Assembly: GCF_032814565.1 (NCBI RefSeq)
Contig: NZ_CP136521.1
Coordinates: 3,382,501 to 3,446,500 of the forward strand
Reading direction: 5' to 3'
Source: Hwangdonia lutea
Lineage (GTDB): Bacteria; Bacteroidota; Bacteroidia; Flavobacteriales; Flavobacteriaceae
DNA: 64,000 nt
In this document: in pieces, positions 9,406-17,766 of the stretch
Layout of the letters: each line of letters opens with the position of its first letter
Position numbering within the stretch: position 1 is the stretch's first letter
Notes under the pieces: model-generated
Told to the model about the DNA's origin: nothing
The model's input: the letters and a program-made list of their open reading frames with translations, nothing else
The model's database searches: none
Made by a program: the position numbers and the translations under genes

Positions 9406-9990
9406 ATGAAAAACGCAATGAAAATTCAAGTAAGATGTTTGGCCATTATATGTGTAATGGTAATATCGTTAACATCATGTTTAGAAAAAAGTAAAAACAA
9501 AAAAACAACAGCCATTTCAAAAAAGGAAATAGCAAAACCTAGTATAGACATTCATACTGCTGTATTAACCGGAAATTTAAAAGCAGTGAAGCAGCATATT
9601 GAAGCTGGGACTGATATTAATCAAAAAGAAGCCATGTCTGGTTCTACACCTTTAATGTCAGCAGCCACATTTAATAAACCTGAAATTGCAAAGGTACTTA
9701 TCAATGCAAATGCAGATTTGTCTGTAAAAAATAATGATGGCGGAACAGCTTTGCACACCGCAGCCTTTTTTGGACGTATCGAAATTGTACAATTACTCAT
9801 TGATGCAAAAGCAGACAAAAACATTCGCAATAATTATGGTGCTACAGCAAGGGAAACCGTAATGGTAGATTACGCTCAGATGAAACCTATCTATGAAATG
9901 CTGATACAGCAATTACAACCAATGGGTTTTACATTAGACCTTAATGAATTACAAAAAGCACGCCCTGTTGTAGCGATGATGTTACAATAA
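9406..9990 (+). CDS. ankyrin-repeat lipoprotein
   Basis: The 194-residue product has a lipoprotein signal (hydrophobic run ending ISLTSC, Cys about 25) followed by a Lys-rich linker. At least three ankyrin repeats follow in about residues 50-160 (DIHTAVLTGNLKAVKQHI, GSTPLMSAATFNKPEIAKVL, GGTALHTAAFFGRIEIVQLL). It is probably a periplasmic or outer-membrane-anchored protein-binding module. Two closely spaced ATGs (9406, 9418) are both possible starts. It is the first gene of a long rightward series and is followed after only 12 bp by the acyltransferase gene, so the two are almost certainly co-transcribed. Confidence 0.8.
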   Translation: MKNAMKIQVRCLAIICVMVISLTSCLEKSKNKKTTAISKKEIAKPSIDIHTAVLTGNLKAVKQHIEAGTDINQKEAMSGSTPLMSAATFNKPEIAKVLINANADLSVKNNDGGTALHTAAFFGRIEIVQLLIDAKADKNIRNNYGATARETVMVDYAQMKPIYEMLIQQLQPMGFTLDLNELQKARPVVAMMLQ

Positions 9991-10002
9991 ACACAATAAA
10001 AG

Positions 10003-11088
10003 ATGACAACGGAAAGAAGATACGATATTGATTGGCTAAGAGTCATTGCTATAGGTTTATTACTGATTTATCATATAGCTATTATATTCCAACCTTGGGC
10101 CATGTTTATAGGTTTTATAAGAAGTGAAGACGCTTTAGAAGGACTCTGGAAACCTATGACGATGCTTAATATTTGGCGCATACCGTTACTGTTTTTTGTA
10201 TCGGGAATGGGTTTATATTTTGCAATGAAAAAAAGAAATTGGAAGCAATTATTAATAGAGCGAAGTAAACGAATTCTCTTGCCCTTTGTTTTCGGAATTT
10301 TGGCCATCAGTCCATTACATTTTTTAGTTTTTCAGAAGTACTATAATATGCCATTGAGTTATTTTCCGCATATGGGACATTTATGGTTTTTAGGAAATAT
10401 TTTTGTCTATGTATTGTTGTTGTCACCTGTGTTTTACTATTTAAAGCATAATGAAAACGGGAAATTTAAGAAAGTCATTTCAAAAGTGATGAGTTATGCC
10501 ATAGGACCATTATCTATATCAGCATTTTTTATGATAGAAATAGGTGTTATAAAACCACAGCTATTTGAACTGTACGCTAAAACGTGGCATGGATTTTTTA
10601 TCGGATTTTTAGCTTTCTTTTTTGGTTTTCTTTTTGTGTATAGTGGTAAAGCATTCTGGCAAACCGTTTCAAAATGGAAATGGTTGTATGTCGGTTTAGC
10701 GACTGTATTATTTGCTGTTCGATTCACAGGATATGAAGCCATATCAAATATGTATATCACTACTATAGAATCTATTGCTTGGATATTGGGTTTATTCGGA
10801 ATAGGGTATAGGTACCTTAATAAACCAAGTGCCTTATTAAGCTATTTAAGTCAAGCTGTTTATCCAGTTTATATTATTCACATGTTTGTGTTATATGCTG
10901 GTGCATCATTGATTTTGCCTTTAGACCTTCATCCTATGCTCAAGTTTATAGGAATTACAGCATTTACATTTTTATTCTGTTTTCTTATTTATGAGTTCAT
11001 CCTGAAAAGAATTACAATCTTAAGACCATTTTTTGGCCTTAAATGGACATTTAAAAGCGTAACACAGAAAAAATTAAAAAATATTTAA
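10003..11088 (+). CDS. acyltransferase-3 family integral membrane protein
   Basis: Acyltransferase family (PF01757, MdoC/OPgC-like). The N-terminal signature RYDIDWLRVIAIGLLLIYH carries the conserved Arg/Asp and His of the family, and about ten hydrophobic segments follow to the end. It would transfer acyl groups (for example succinyl or acetyl) to a glycan or lipid in the inner membrane; the acceptor is unknown. It sits 12 bp after the ankyrin lipoprotein gene and 47 bp before the DUF6090 gene, within the same rightward operon-like series. The length (361 aa) is typical. Confidence 0.8.
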   Translation: MTTERRYDIDWLRVIAIGLLLIYHIAIIFQPWAMFIGFIRSEDALEGLWKPMTMLNIWRIPLLFFVSGMGLYFAMKKRNWKQLLIERSKRILLPFVFGILAISPLHFLVFQKYYNMPLSYFPHMGHLWFLGNIFVYVLLLSPVFYYLKHNENGKFKKVISKVMSYAIGPLSISAFFMIEIGVIKPQLFELYAKTWHGFFIGFLAFFFGFLFVYSGKAFWQTVSKWKWLYVGLATVLFAVRFTGYEAISNMYITTIESIAWILGLFGIGYRYLNKPSALLSYLSQAVYPVYIIHMFVLYAGASLILPLDLHPMLKFIGITAFTFLFCFLIYEFILKRITILRPFFGLKWTFKSVTQKKLKNI

Positions 11089-11135
11089 AGTGCCATCCAA
11101 CACGTTGTTTTTTCAATTCAATAAACCATTAAGTC

Positions 11136-11843
11136 ATGATAAAATTATTTAGAAAAAATAGATTAAGAATGATTACCAAAAATAAGATTGGGAAATATAT
11201 AGCCTACGCAACCGGAGAAATTATTTTGGTGATAGTTGGAATCCTTATTGCGTTGGCCATTAACGAACACTCAAATAACGAGAAGAAATTAGAGTTACGT
11301 AATTCATACATTATACAGTTACATGATGAAGCAGATCGCAACCTTAAAAAGTTAACCCTTCTAGATGATGAGGCAATGCACATGCTCAAAGAGTTAGATA
11401 CCGTATTCAAAATTTTATTGTATAAAGATTATGATAACCCGAGATTATCGACAAAATCATTCTATTTAATTATGTCTAAAAAGTTTTATCCAGTTATGAT
11501 AACCTATGAAAATTTAAAATTTTCAGGTGATTTAAAATTATTTGACGATTTAAACTTACGTAATGCTATCTCTGAAACCTACGAAACATTTAACCCTATA
11601 GAAAAACTAGAATCTTCAGAACAAAAAGCCATTGAAGCCTATTATGAAAATTTTTTGATGCGAAACGTAAAATTTAAGGATATGGGCATTTCTTCAGACA
11701 CTTACGGAAAAGACATTTATTTTGAAAATATGGTGTTAACGAGAATGACTACGATTGCACAAAATCGAGAGGCTTACAGTAATGCTATTGAATCATTAAA
11801 AAGCCTAAAAAATACTTATGCTGAATTACAAAACACAAATTAA
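11136..11843 (+). CDS. DUF6090 family membrane protein
   Basis: Resembles the DUF6090 family common in Flavobacteriia. It has a basic N-terminus (MIKLFRKNRLRMITKNKIG), then YIAYATGEIILVIVGILIAL as the single membrane segment (about residues 22-44), then AINEHSN and a helical, charged domain of about 185 residues presumably outside the membrane. No catalytic motif is visible and the function is unknown. The stop is 2 bp before the thioredoxin/hydrolase gene, so translation of the two may be coupled. Confidence 0.75.
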   Translation: MIKLFRKNRLRMITKNKIGKYIAYATGEIILVIVGILIALAINEHSNNEKKLELRNSYIIQLHDEADRNLKKLTLLDDEAMHMLKELDTVFKILLYKDYDNPRLSTKSFYLIMSKKFYPVMITYENLKFSGDLKLFDDLNLRNAISETYETFNPIEKLESSEQKAIEAYYENFLMRNVKFKDMGISSDTYGKDIYFENMVLTRMTTIAQNREAYSNAIESLKSLKNTYAELQNTN

Positions 11844-11845
11844 AA

Positions 11846-13723
11846 ATGAAAAACAATAAGAACAATTCCAATTTAAAACCATCAAAAAAGAAATCGCATC
11901 CTTTTTGGAGTTTTTTCTGGCTTACTTTTCTAGTCATTTCGCTTTGGTATGCTTGGTACTCATTTTATGCTCCTTCAAATAACATTGCTTGGATAAATGA
12001 CATTGAATCTGCTCAAAAGCTTGCCAACAATTCTGACAAAAACATTATGATATTTTTTACAGGAAAATGGTGCTCTCCTTGTAAAATTATGAAGCGTCAA
12101 GTTTTTGCTGATACCAAAGTTATGAAAGCTATCAATTCGAATATTGTACCAATAGAAATTGATATTGATGATCCAAATAATAAAGAACTCGTAAAGCACT
12201 TTAATATTGGTGCTACACCCACAACAATCTTCATTAATCCTGAAGGAAAGGTGATGGATTATGCGGTTGGTAAAGTAGATAAATCCAACTTTTTACAAAT
12301 GCTTCATAAAATTAGTGCACAAGAAATTGATAACAGCAGAAAGCGTTCTGATGCCACTCAAATGAGAAAAAGACAATTAGAACAAGAAATTATTGGTAAA
12401 GTGAAATTTTTAGATGAGCCAGAAAATTTCAGTACACTTTCAAATAGCATGATTAATTACAATATTCCAGGACTATCATTAGCTGTAATTAATAATGGTA
12501 AAATAGAATGGTCTCATACATACACTAACCCAAACTTTCCAGATCAAAAGCTGAATGATACTACAATTTTTCAAGCGGCATCGCTTTCTAAACCTGTAAC
12601 GTTTTTGGCGGCATTACGTATGCATACCGCTGTAACTATCGATTTGGATAAGAACATTGAAAATTATTTAAAAAGTTTTAACCTGCCGCAAGGAAAACAA
12701 ACAGTTAATAATCCTGTAACATTTAGAAATATATTTGCACATACGTCTGGTATAACCTCAGGTGGCTATCAAGGATATGCCAGAGATCTTAACGTTCCGA
12801 CAGATGTAGAGATTCTAAAAGGTGCTATAGGTGTAAATTCACAACCTATAGCAGTACTTTCAAAGCCGAATGATGTATTAGCATATTCGGGTGGTGGATA
12901 CACTTTAGCTGAAGTAGCACTGCAAGACATTCATAACGATACATTTTCAAATTTGATGAAGACTTGGATTCTTGATCCAGTTGGTATGAATCACTCAGAA
13001 TTTACGCAACCATTAATAGTTAAAGATTCAAGCAAGATAGCAAAAGGCCACACCCAGTCAGGTAAAGTTTTAGATGGTGGTTGGAGAAATCATCCAGAAC
13101 AAGCTGCTGCAGGTCTTTGGAGTACATCGTTTGACTTGGCTAAATTTCTTATTGAAATTTATAAGGCCTATCAAGGCAAGAACTCGGTTTTCTCTGCTTC
13201 TGCAATTAAATCCATAATAAATGAAGAGCGAGATGGACATATTTACGGTTTTATAGTAGATAGATCAAATAATGGCTTAGCGTTAACCCATTATGGTGGC
13301 AATGCAGGTTATCGAACAGGCATGACTATAGATCTTACTACAGGAAAGGGTCTGGTGTATTTAATAAATTCAGATAATGGTGGCGCCTTAGGGAACGAAC
13401 TTTTATTGTCTGCCTCAAAATTGTACGGATGGAACCATTTTAATCGTATTGAAGTTAGAAAACAAAGCATTGAAAAGACAATACTACAATCCATTGTAGG
13501 AAACTATTTGTGGAATAGTGAAGTAGAGCTTTTTATAACATTTTCAAATGAAACCCATCAAATATCACTCCATTTCCCTAATGGAGATGACTATAAACTT
13601 GTTCCAATTATGGGTGAAAATCTTGAATTTATTCATCCAAATACCGGAATTCAAATTTCTTTCTCAACAAAAGATGACAAACAATCATTCACACTATACG
13701 GACAAAAAGCAATTAAACAATAA
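11846..13723 (+). CDS. thioredoxin-like domain fused to beta-lactamase-fold serine hydrolase
   Basis: Unusual two-domain protein of 625 residues. Residues about 20-45 form a membrane anchor (FWSFFWLTFLVISLWYAWYS). Residues about 55-155 are a thioredoxin-like domain with the redox pair C76-SP-C79 and the cis-Pro strand GATPTTIFI. After a charged linker, residues about 190-520 form a PF00144 serine hydrolase with S246-LSK as SxxK, the tyrosine region near YSGGGY, and HYGGNAGY as the KTG-equivalent. A C-terminal lipocalin-like tail of about 100 residues follows, as in many Pab87/D-aminopeptidase relatives. Both catalytic parts look intact. It is probably anchored in the inner membrane facing the periplasm. 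Confidence 0.8.
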   Translation: MKNNKNNSNLKPSKKKSHPFWSFFWLTFLVISLWYAWYSFYAPSNNIAWINDIESAQKLANNSDKNIMIFFTGKWCSPCKIMKRQVFADTKVMKAINSNIVPIEIDIDDPNNKELVKHFNIGATPTTIFINPEGKVMDYAVGKVDKSNFLQMLHKISAQEIDNSRKRSDATQMRKRQLEQEIIGKVKFLDEPENFSTLSNSMINYNIPGLSLAVINNGKIEWSHTYTNPNFPDQKLNDTTIFQAASLSKPVTFLAALRMHTAVTIDLDKNIENYLKSFNLPQGKQTVNNPVTFRNIFAHTSGITSGGYQGYARDLNVPTDVEILKGAIGVNSQPIAVLSKPNDVLAYSGGGYTLAEVALQDIHNDTFSNLMKTWILDPVGMNHSEFTQPLIVKDSSKIAKGHTQSGKVLDGGWRNHPEQAAAGLWSTSFDLAKFLIEIYKAYQGKNSVFSASAIKSIINEERDGHIYGFIVDRSNNGLALTHYGGNAGYRTGMTIDLTTGKGLVYLINSDNGGALGNELLLSASKLYGWNHFNRIEVRKQSIEKTILQSIVGNYLWNSEVELFITFSNETHQISLHFPNGDDYKLVPIMGENLEFIHPNTGIQISFSTKDDKQSFTLYGQKAIKQ

Positions 13724-13733
13724 ATCAAATCAT

Positions 13734-14321
13734 ATGAAAAATCAAATTCTAATGGTACTTGCATTAGTATTACTTAGTGCCTGTAATGACAAAACAAAAT
13801 CTAGTATAACTCAACAACCCACATTAGCGGATTATAGTTTGGGCGAAAAATGGGTGTGGAAATATAAGGGTGTTACTACAGAAGGAGAGGTTCGTTCTGA
13901 TGGAACAGACACTAGGCAAGTCGTGAAATTTGGAGAACGTCTAGGGATGACTATCGGTAAAGACACCATTCCTCTTAGCGATATCGTTAAACCTGAGGTT
14001 AGCGAAACACCTAAGTACGATTGGCCTCTTAAAGTAGGTAAAAAATGGAAATATGAAAACAATTGGACTAGTCAAGACGGAACTACTGGTAGCCAAAGTC
14101 AGAATGCCGAAGTATTATCATACAAAGAAGAAACGGTAGAGGCCGGAACATATATGGCTTATACAATTAAATACGTTGGTAAAACTACCAATTCCAGAGG
14201 GTATAATGCAGATGAAACGGAAGTTTGGTTATATGCACCTGCTGTAAAAACATTCATAAAACTCACTCAAAATCAGGGTGATTTTCACTATGTGGAGGAA
14301 CTCATCAAATATTCAAAATAA
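13734..14321 (+). CDS. small lipoprotein of unknown function
   Basis: The 195-residue product has a lipoprotein signal (MKNQILMVLALVLLSAC, Cys 17). An in-frame upstream ATG at 13548 lies inside the previous gene and was rejected. The mature part has repeated short beta-strand-like segments (LGEKWVWKYKG, VGKKWKYEN, ETVEAGTYMAYTIKY, DETEVWLYAPAVKTFIK). This pattern is familiar from DUF3108-like or lipid-binding periplasmic domains, but I cannot assign it. It begins 10 bp after the thioredoxin/hydrolase gene in the same operon-like run. Confidence 0.65.
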   Translation: MKNQILMVLALVLLSACNDKTKSSITQQPTLADYSLGEKWVWKYKGVTTEGEVRSDGTDTRQVVKFGERLGMTIGKDTIPLSDIVKPEVSETPKYDWPLKVGKKWKYENNWTSQDGTTGSQSQNAEVLSYKEETVEAGTYMAYTIKYVGKTTNSRGYNADETEVWLYAPAVKTFIKLTQNQGDFHYVEELIKYSK

Positions 14322-14360
14322 TAGAATCATTTTATTAAAAATAGAAATCATTAATAATTC

Positions 14361-14480
14361 ATCAATCAGAAAACGAACAATTATGACATCAATTAAAATG
14401 AAAACAATCAAAACACAAATGTTATTAAGAACAATTTATGTGGTCTTTGCATTAGTATCTAGCATAACATTTGCTCAAAA
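14361..14480 (+). repeat. duplicated leader and signal-peptide segment, copy 1
   Basis: About 120 bp covering the untranslated leader (TCATCAATCA, then AAACGAACAATT) and the codons for the signal peptide are closely matched at 15464-15583, 1103 bp downstream. I count roughly ten differences in the first 100 coding bases, mostly silent or conservative. The mature proteins that follow are unrelated: DUF6624 here, a small barrel-like protein downstream. Confidence 0.75.
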
Positions 14481-15420
14481 CACTAATCTTGAATATAATA
14501 ATTTAATAAGAGATGGCTGGAAGCTTTGCTTGGAAAAAAACTTCATAGAATCGGCAAAACTTTACGAAAAAGCCTTTAAACTAAACAACAAAGTACCTTT
14601 GAGTGACCGCTACAATGCCTCATGTATTTATGCACTATCTGGGAATAAAGATATGGCTTTTCATTATTTGTTTATTACTGCAAATGATTTGAAATGGGAT
14701 GATTATAATCACTTAATTAATGATAGTGATTTAAAAGTTTTGCATTCAGATAAACGTTGGGAAGAATTAAAGGCTGTTGTATTAAAAAACAAGCAGGAAG
14801 TAGAAGCTCACTTTGACAAAGATTTGGTTGCTGTGTTAGATAAAATATATTTTGATGATCAAAGTACTCGAAATCAAATCCGTTCTATGGAAGAAAAATA
14901 TGGACGAAATTCCAAAGAAATGGATGCATTTTGGCAAACAATTCTTAAAAAAGATTCTATTAATCTTATTAAGGTTAGTAAAATTCTAGATGAACGAGGA
15001 TGGCCAAGTAAAGCATTAATAGGAAAGCGAGGAACTTCCACACTTTTTTTAGTTATACAGCACGCCAATCAAGAAGCTCAAGAAAAATATTTACCCTTAA
15101 TTGAAAAAGCTGTAGCAGATAATAATCTTCCAAAACAGCAATACGCTATGTTTTATGATAGGCTACTTCTAAGAAGAGGCGAGAGACAAGTTTATGGAAC
15201 GCAACTAGCCATTAATAATGAGAGTAAAACGCCTTATGTATTGCCATTAGAAGATCCAATCAATGTAGATACTCGCAGATTAGAAATGGGATTGAATACT
15301 ATGCAAGAAAATTTAAATAGATGGAGCCTTACTTGGGATGCAGAAGCGTATCTTAAAGAACGACCAGCTATTGAAGCAAAAGAGAAAGAACTTAATAGTA
15401 AGAATAATAAAAATGATTAA
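14383..15420 (+). CDS. DUF6624 domain secreted protein with TPR-like N-terminus
   Basis: The start at 14383 is preferred because the same leader and signal peptide are found at 15486; the longer frame from 14278 overlaps the previous gene. After a signal peptide (ending SSITFAQ), about residues 35-120 form a TPR-like helical region (SAKLYEKAFKLNNKVPLSDR). The remainder matches what I recall of DUF6624 (LFLVIQHANQEAQEKYLPLI, then QYAMFYDRLLLRRGERQVYG). The function of DUF6624 is unknown. The product is probably periplasmic or surface-exposed. It stands 61 bp after the lipoprotein gene and 65 bp before the next gene. Confidence 0.75.
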   Translation: MTSIKMKTIKTQMLLRTIYVVFALVSSITFAQNTNLEYNNLIRDGWKLCLEKNFIESAKLYEKAFKLNNKVPLSDRYNASCIYALSGNKDMAFHYLFITANDLKWDDYNHLINDSDLKVLHSDKRWEELKAVVLKNKQEVEAHFDKDLVAVLDKIYFDDQSTRNQIRSMEEKYGRNSKEMDAFWQTILKKDSINLIKVSKILDERGWPSKALIGKRGTSTLFLVIQHANQEAQEKYLPLIEKAVADNNLPKQQYAMFYDRLLLRRGERQVYGTQLAINNESKTPYVLPLEDPINVDTRRLEMGLNTMQENLNRWSLTWDAEAYLKERPAIEAKEKELNSKNNKND

Positions 15421-15463
15421 TAATTCAAGACTGTAAAGTAGGTAATATTATCATCAATCAATC

Positions 15464-15583
15464 ATCAATCAAAAAACGAACAATTATGACATCAATTAAA
15501 ATGAAAACAATCAAAACACAAACTTTATTAAGAACAATTTGTGTAGTCTTTGCATTTGTATCGAGTATAACATATGCACAAGA
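15464..15583 (+). repeat. duplicated leader and signal-peptide segment, copy 2
   Basis: Second copy of the segment at 14361-14480, including the identical bases from AAACGAACAATTATG through the first dozen codons. It supplies the untranslated leader and the signal peptide to the gene starting at 15486. An extra ATCA unit extends the leader on its left (15453-15464). Confidence 0.75.
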
Positions 15584-16103
15584 TACAAATCAAGAATCAA
15601 CAACAGTAAGAGATGGTTTTATCTTCGAATTTGTAGTGGGTGGAGGTATTATCAGTTTAGAAGATAGCGCAGGTATTCAAACGTTTGATAAATCTCAAGG
15701 AACTTTTGTTTTTCCAGATTTAAAATTTGGTCATATGTTAAACGACAAACTCGCCATTACTGTGGCCTTGCCTGGAAATATTTACGAATTTCAGGATAAC
15801 GACAGGCACTTTGGAGGTGTTATACCATCTGTACAGTATTGGGTAAAAGACCGTTGGTGGATTCACGGAGGCATTGGTTTAGCCATAGATTCGCCAGCGC
15901 TATATGATATTAAAGACGATGTAAATGACGATTGGAACTTTGGTTGCGCTGTTATGGCAAGTACAGGTTACGAGATTTACAAAAAGAAAAATTTCGCACT
16001 AAATGTACAGTCTAAATTAGTTTTGGGTCGTGCGTCTTTAGATGGAGATGCGCATAGAGATGCAGTAATCTTTAACATTGGACTAGGATTTAGTTGGTTA
16101 TAA
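15486..16103 (+). CDS. small outer-membrane beta-barrel-like protein
   Basis: The 205-residue product has a signal peptide almost identical to that of the preceding gene (MTSIKMKTIKTQ then a hydrophobic core ending SSITYAQ). The mature part has alternating strands with glycine and aromatic residues (FEFVVGGGIIS, WWIHGGIGLAID, FNIGLGFSWL) and ends in an aromatic-rich strand, as outer-membrane barrels do. It matches no family I can name. It is probably the last or near-last member of the operon-like series from 9406. Confidence 0.6.
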   Translation: MTSIKMKTIKTQTLLRTICVVFAFVSSITYAQDTNQESTTVRDGFIFEFVVGGGIISLEDSAGIQTFDKSQGTFVFPDLKFGHMLNDKLAITVALPGNIYEFQDNDRHFGGVIPSVQYWVKDRWWIHGGIGLAIDSPALYDIKDDVNDDWNFGCAVMASTGYEIYKKKNFALNVQSKLVLGRASLDGDAHRDAVIFNIGLGFSWL

Positions 16104-16173
16104 GCTTTCACTCGAATTATGCAATACAAAATCTATTACATTTATACTACTGTTAACACTTATTTGAAAAAAA

Positions 16174-16749
16174 ATGAAACGATTAACAAAATTTATTGAA
16201 AAGAATAGTTCAGGAAAAAAAGTTTTAGGACTTTTTATCTTGACAAATGTTGTTTACACCTTTATGCTGACTGTTACAATTCCCAAAACTATGGAATTCT
16301 CTAACGGAATGAAATTATTGGATATGATGCCTACAGGATATGATTTGGAATATGTAAGTGAATTATTCGGTTTGCTTGGAGAAAATGGACGTTTAACTTA
16401 TCTAAACAACCAAATACCTGTGGATATGATTTACCCACTACTATTCGGACTTTCTTACTGTCTGCTTTTGGGTTATTTCTTGAAAAAATTCAACAAATTA
16501 AATTCCCGATATATTTATCTCTGTGTAATACCGATAATTGCTGGAATTGCAGATTATTTAGAGAATTTCGGAATTATTACAATGCTTAAAAACTATCCCG
16601 AATTGAAAGAGACTACAGTTTATGCAACTCATATATTTTCGGTTACAAAAAGCATTTCAACAAGTCTGTTTTTTATTGCATTGATAGTAGTATTAATAGC
16701 ACTTGGAATTAAAGTATTAAACAGAAAAACAGGTGCTAACAATGTATAA
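16174..16749 (+). CDS. four-helix integral membrane protein, unknown
   Basis: The 191-residue product has four hydrophobic segments: about residues 17-37, 85-103, 112-130 and 155-183. The loop between the first two carries a conserved-looking MPTGYDLEYVSELFGLLGENG stretch. No signal peptide or catalytic motif is visible and I do not recognise a named family. The gene end is 10 bp before the start chosen for the esterase, so the two are probably co-transcribed. Confidence 0.6.
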   Translation: MKRLTKFIEKNSSGKKVLGLFILTNVVYTFMLTVTIPKTMEFSNGMKLLDMMPTGYDLEYVSELFGLLGENGRLTYLNNQIPVDMIYPLLFGLSYCLLLGYFLKKFNKLNSRYIYLCVIPIIAGIADYLENFGIITMLKNYPELKETTVYATHIFSVTKSISTSLFFIALIVVLIALGIKVLNRKTGANNV

Positions 16750-16759
16750 AACAAATGCT

Positions 16760-17587
16760 ATGAAACAATTAATAACAGTTTTTTCTTTCATCTTTATTTT
16801 TGGAATACAAACCCTATTTGCGCAACAAAATAATAACATTTTGGTAGGCAGTAAGTTCAATATTTATTCTTCCATATTAGATGAAAATAGAACTTGTTTG
16901 ATAAGTCTTCCAAATTCGTACAATGATTCTACTGATATAGACAAAAAATATCCAATTATAATCTTATTGGATGGTTCTGTGCATTTTAAAACAACAGTTG
17001 GAACAGTACATTTTATGAGTTCGGATAGAAATAGAAATTATTTGATGCCAGAAACAATTATTGTTGCTATTGAGAATGTAGACCGCAGAAGAGATTTTAC
17101 GGTTACAAAAATTAAGACCAAACGTCCCAATACTGGAGGAGGTGGAAGAAAATTCTTAAACTTTATGGAAAAAGAACTAATTCCTCACATTGATAAAAAT
17201 TATAGAACAGAATCACATAGAACGCTCATAGGTCATTCTTTGGGAGGGCTTCTAACATTAAATGCATATATGGATAAAAATAGTGTCTTCAATACTTACA
17301 TAGCTATAGACCCAAGTATTTGGTGGAATGAAGAGATGATGAAAAACAAAGTTGATGCTATTTCCTCAATATCATTAAACAAAAAATTGTACATCGCTAC
17401 TGCAAATCAAGGAGCAGCTAATTATGAAAGAAATAAAAAAAGACACGACGATTTTTATGCTTTAATGACAGAGAAGTCAGATGAACCTTTAAAAGTAGAA
17501 TTAGAATATTTTGAAAAAGAAAATCATCGTTCTGTCCCATTAATAGCTCTGTATAAAGGGTTAAAATATATTAATCAAGAGCATTGA
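16760..17587 (+). CDS. alpha/beta-hydrolase, esterase D/IroE-like
   Basis: Putative esterase of the PF00756 class (esterase D, IroE, Fes). The nucleophile elbow is GHSLGG with Ser 160, preceded by the strand IILLDGSVHF and LIPHIDKNYRTESHRTLIGH, which is characteristic of siderophore-esterase relatives. The catalytic His is probably the one in ENHRSVP near the C-terminus. The ATG at 16760 puts a signal peptide (ending TLFAQ) at the N-terminus; in-frame starts at 16733 and 16742 overlap the upstream gene. It is periplasmic or secreted. The substrate is unknown. Confidence 0.8.
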   Translation: MKQLITVFSFIFIFGIQTLFAQQNNNILVGSKFNIYSSILDENRTCLISLPNSYNDSTDIDKKYPIIILLDGSVHFKTTVGTVHFMSSDRNRNYLMPETIIVAIENVDRRRDFTVTKIKTKRPNTGGGGRKFLNFMEKELIPHIDKNYRTESHRTLIGHSLGGLLTLNAYMDKNSVFNTYIAIDPSIWWNEEMMKNKVDAISSISLNKKLYIATANQGAANYERNKKRHDDFYALMTEKSDEPLKVELEYFEKENHRSVPLIALYKGLKYINQEH

Positions 17588-17766
17588 TAACATTCTATAA
17601 AAAACGTTTGGCAACAAAAAACTGCAATTGATTTTAGGTTCAATCTCCATATTTCTTAAAAACAGATCTGATTTTAATGGAATCTAGAAGAACAAATAAA
17701 GCGAACAAAAGACTTTAAATTAGCAAAGCAAAAAATAAATAAAACCAACTAAAAGTATAATATTCT

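Noticed and set aside
17588-17766. Possible integron attC-like cassette boundaries (AACGTTTGGCAACA-type sequences at gene ends)
   Set aside because: Only scattered short similarities between gaps, without the paired boxes or consistent spacing of attC sites.
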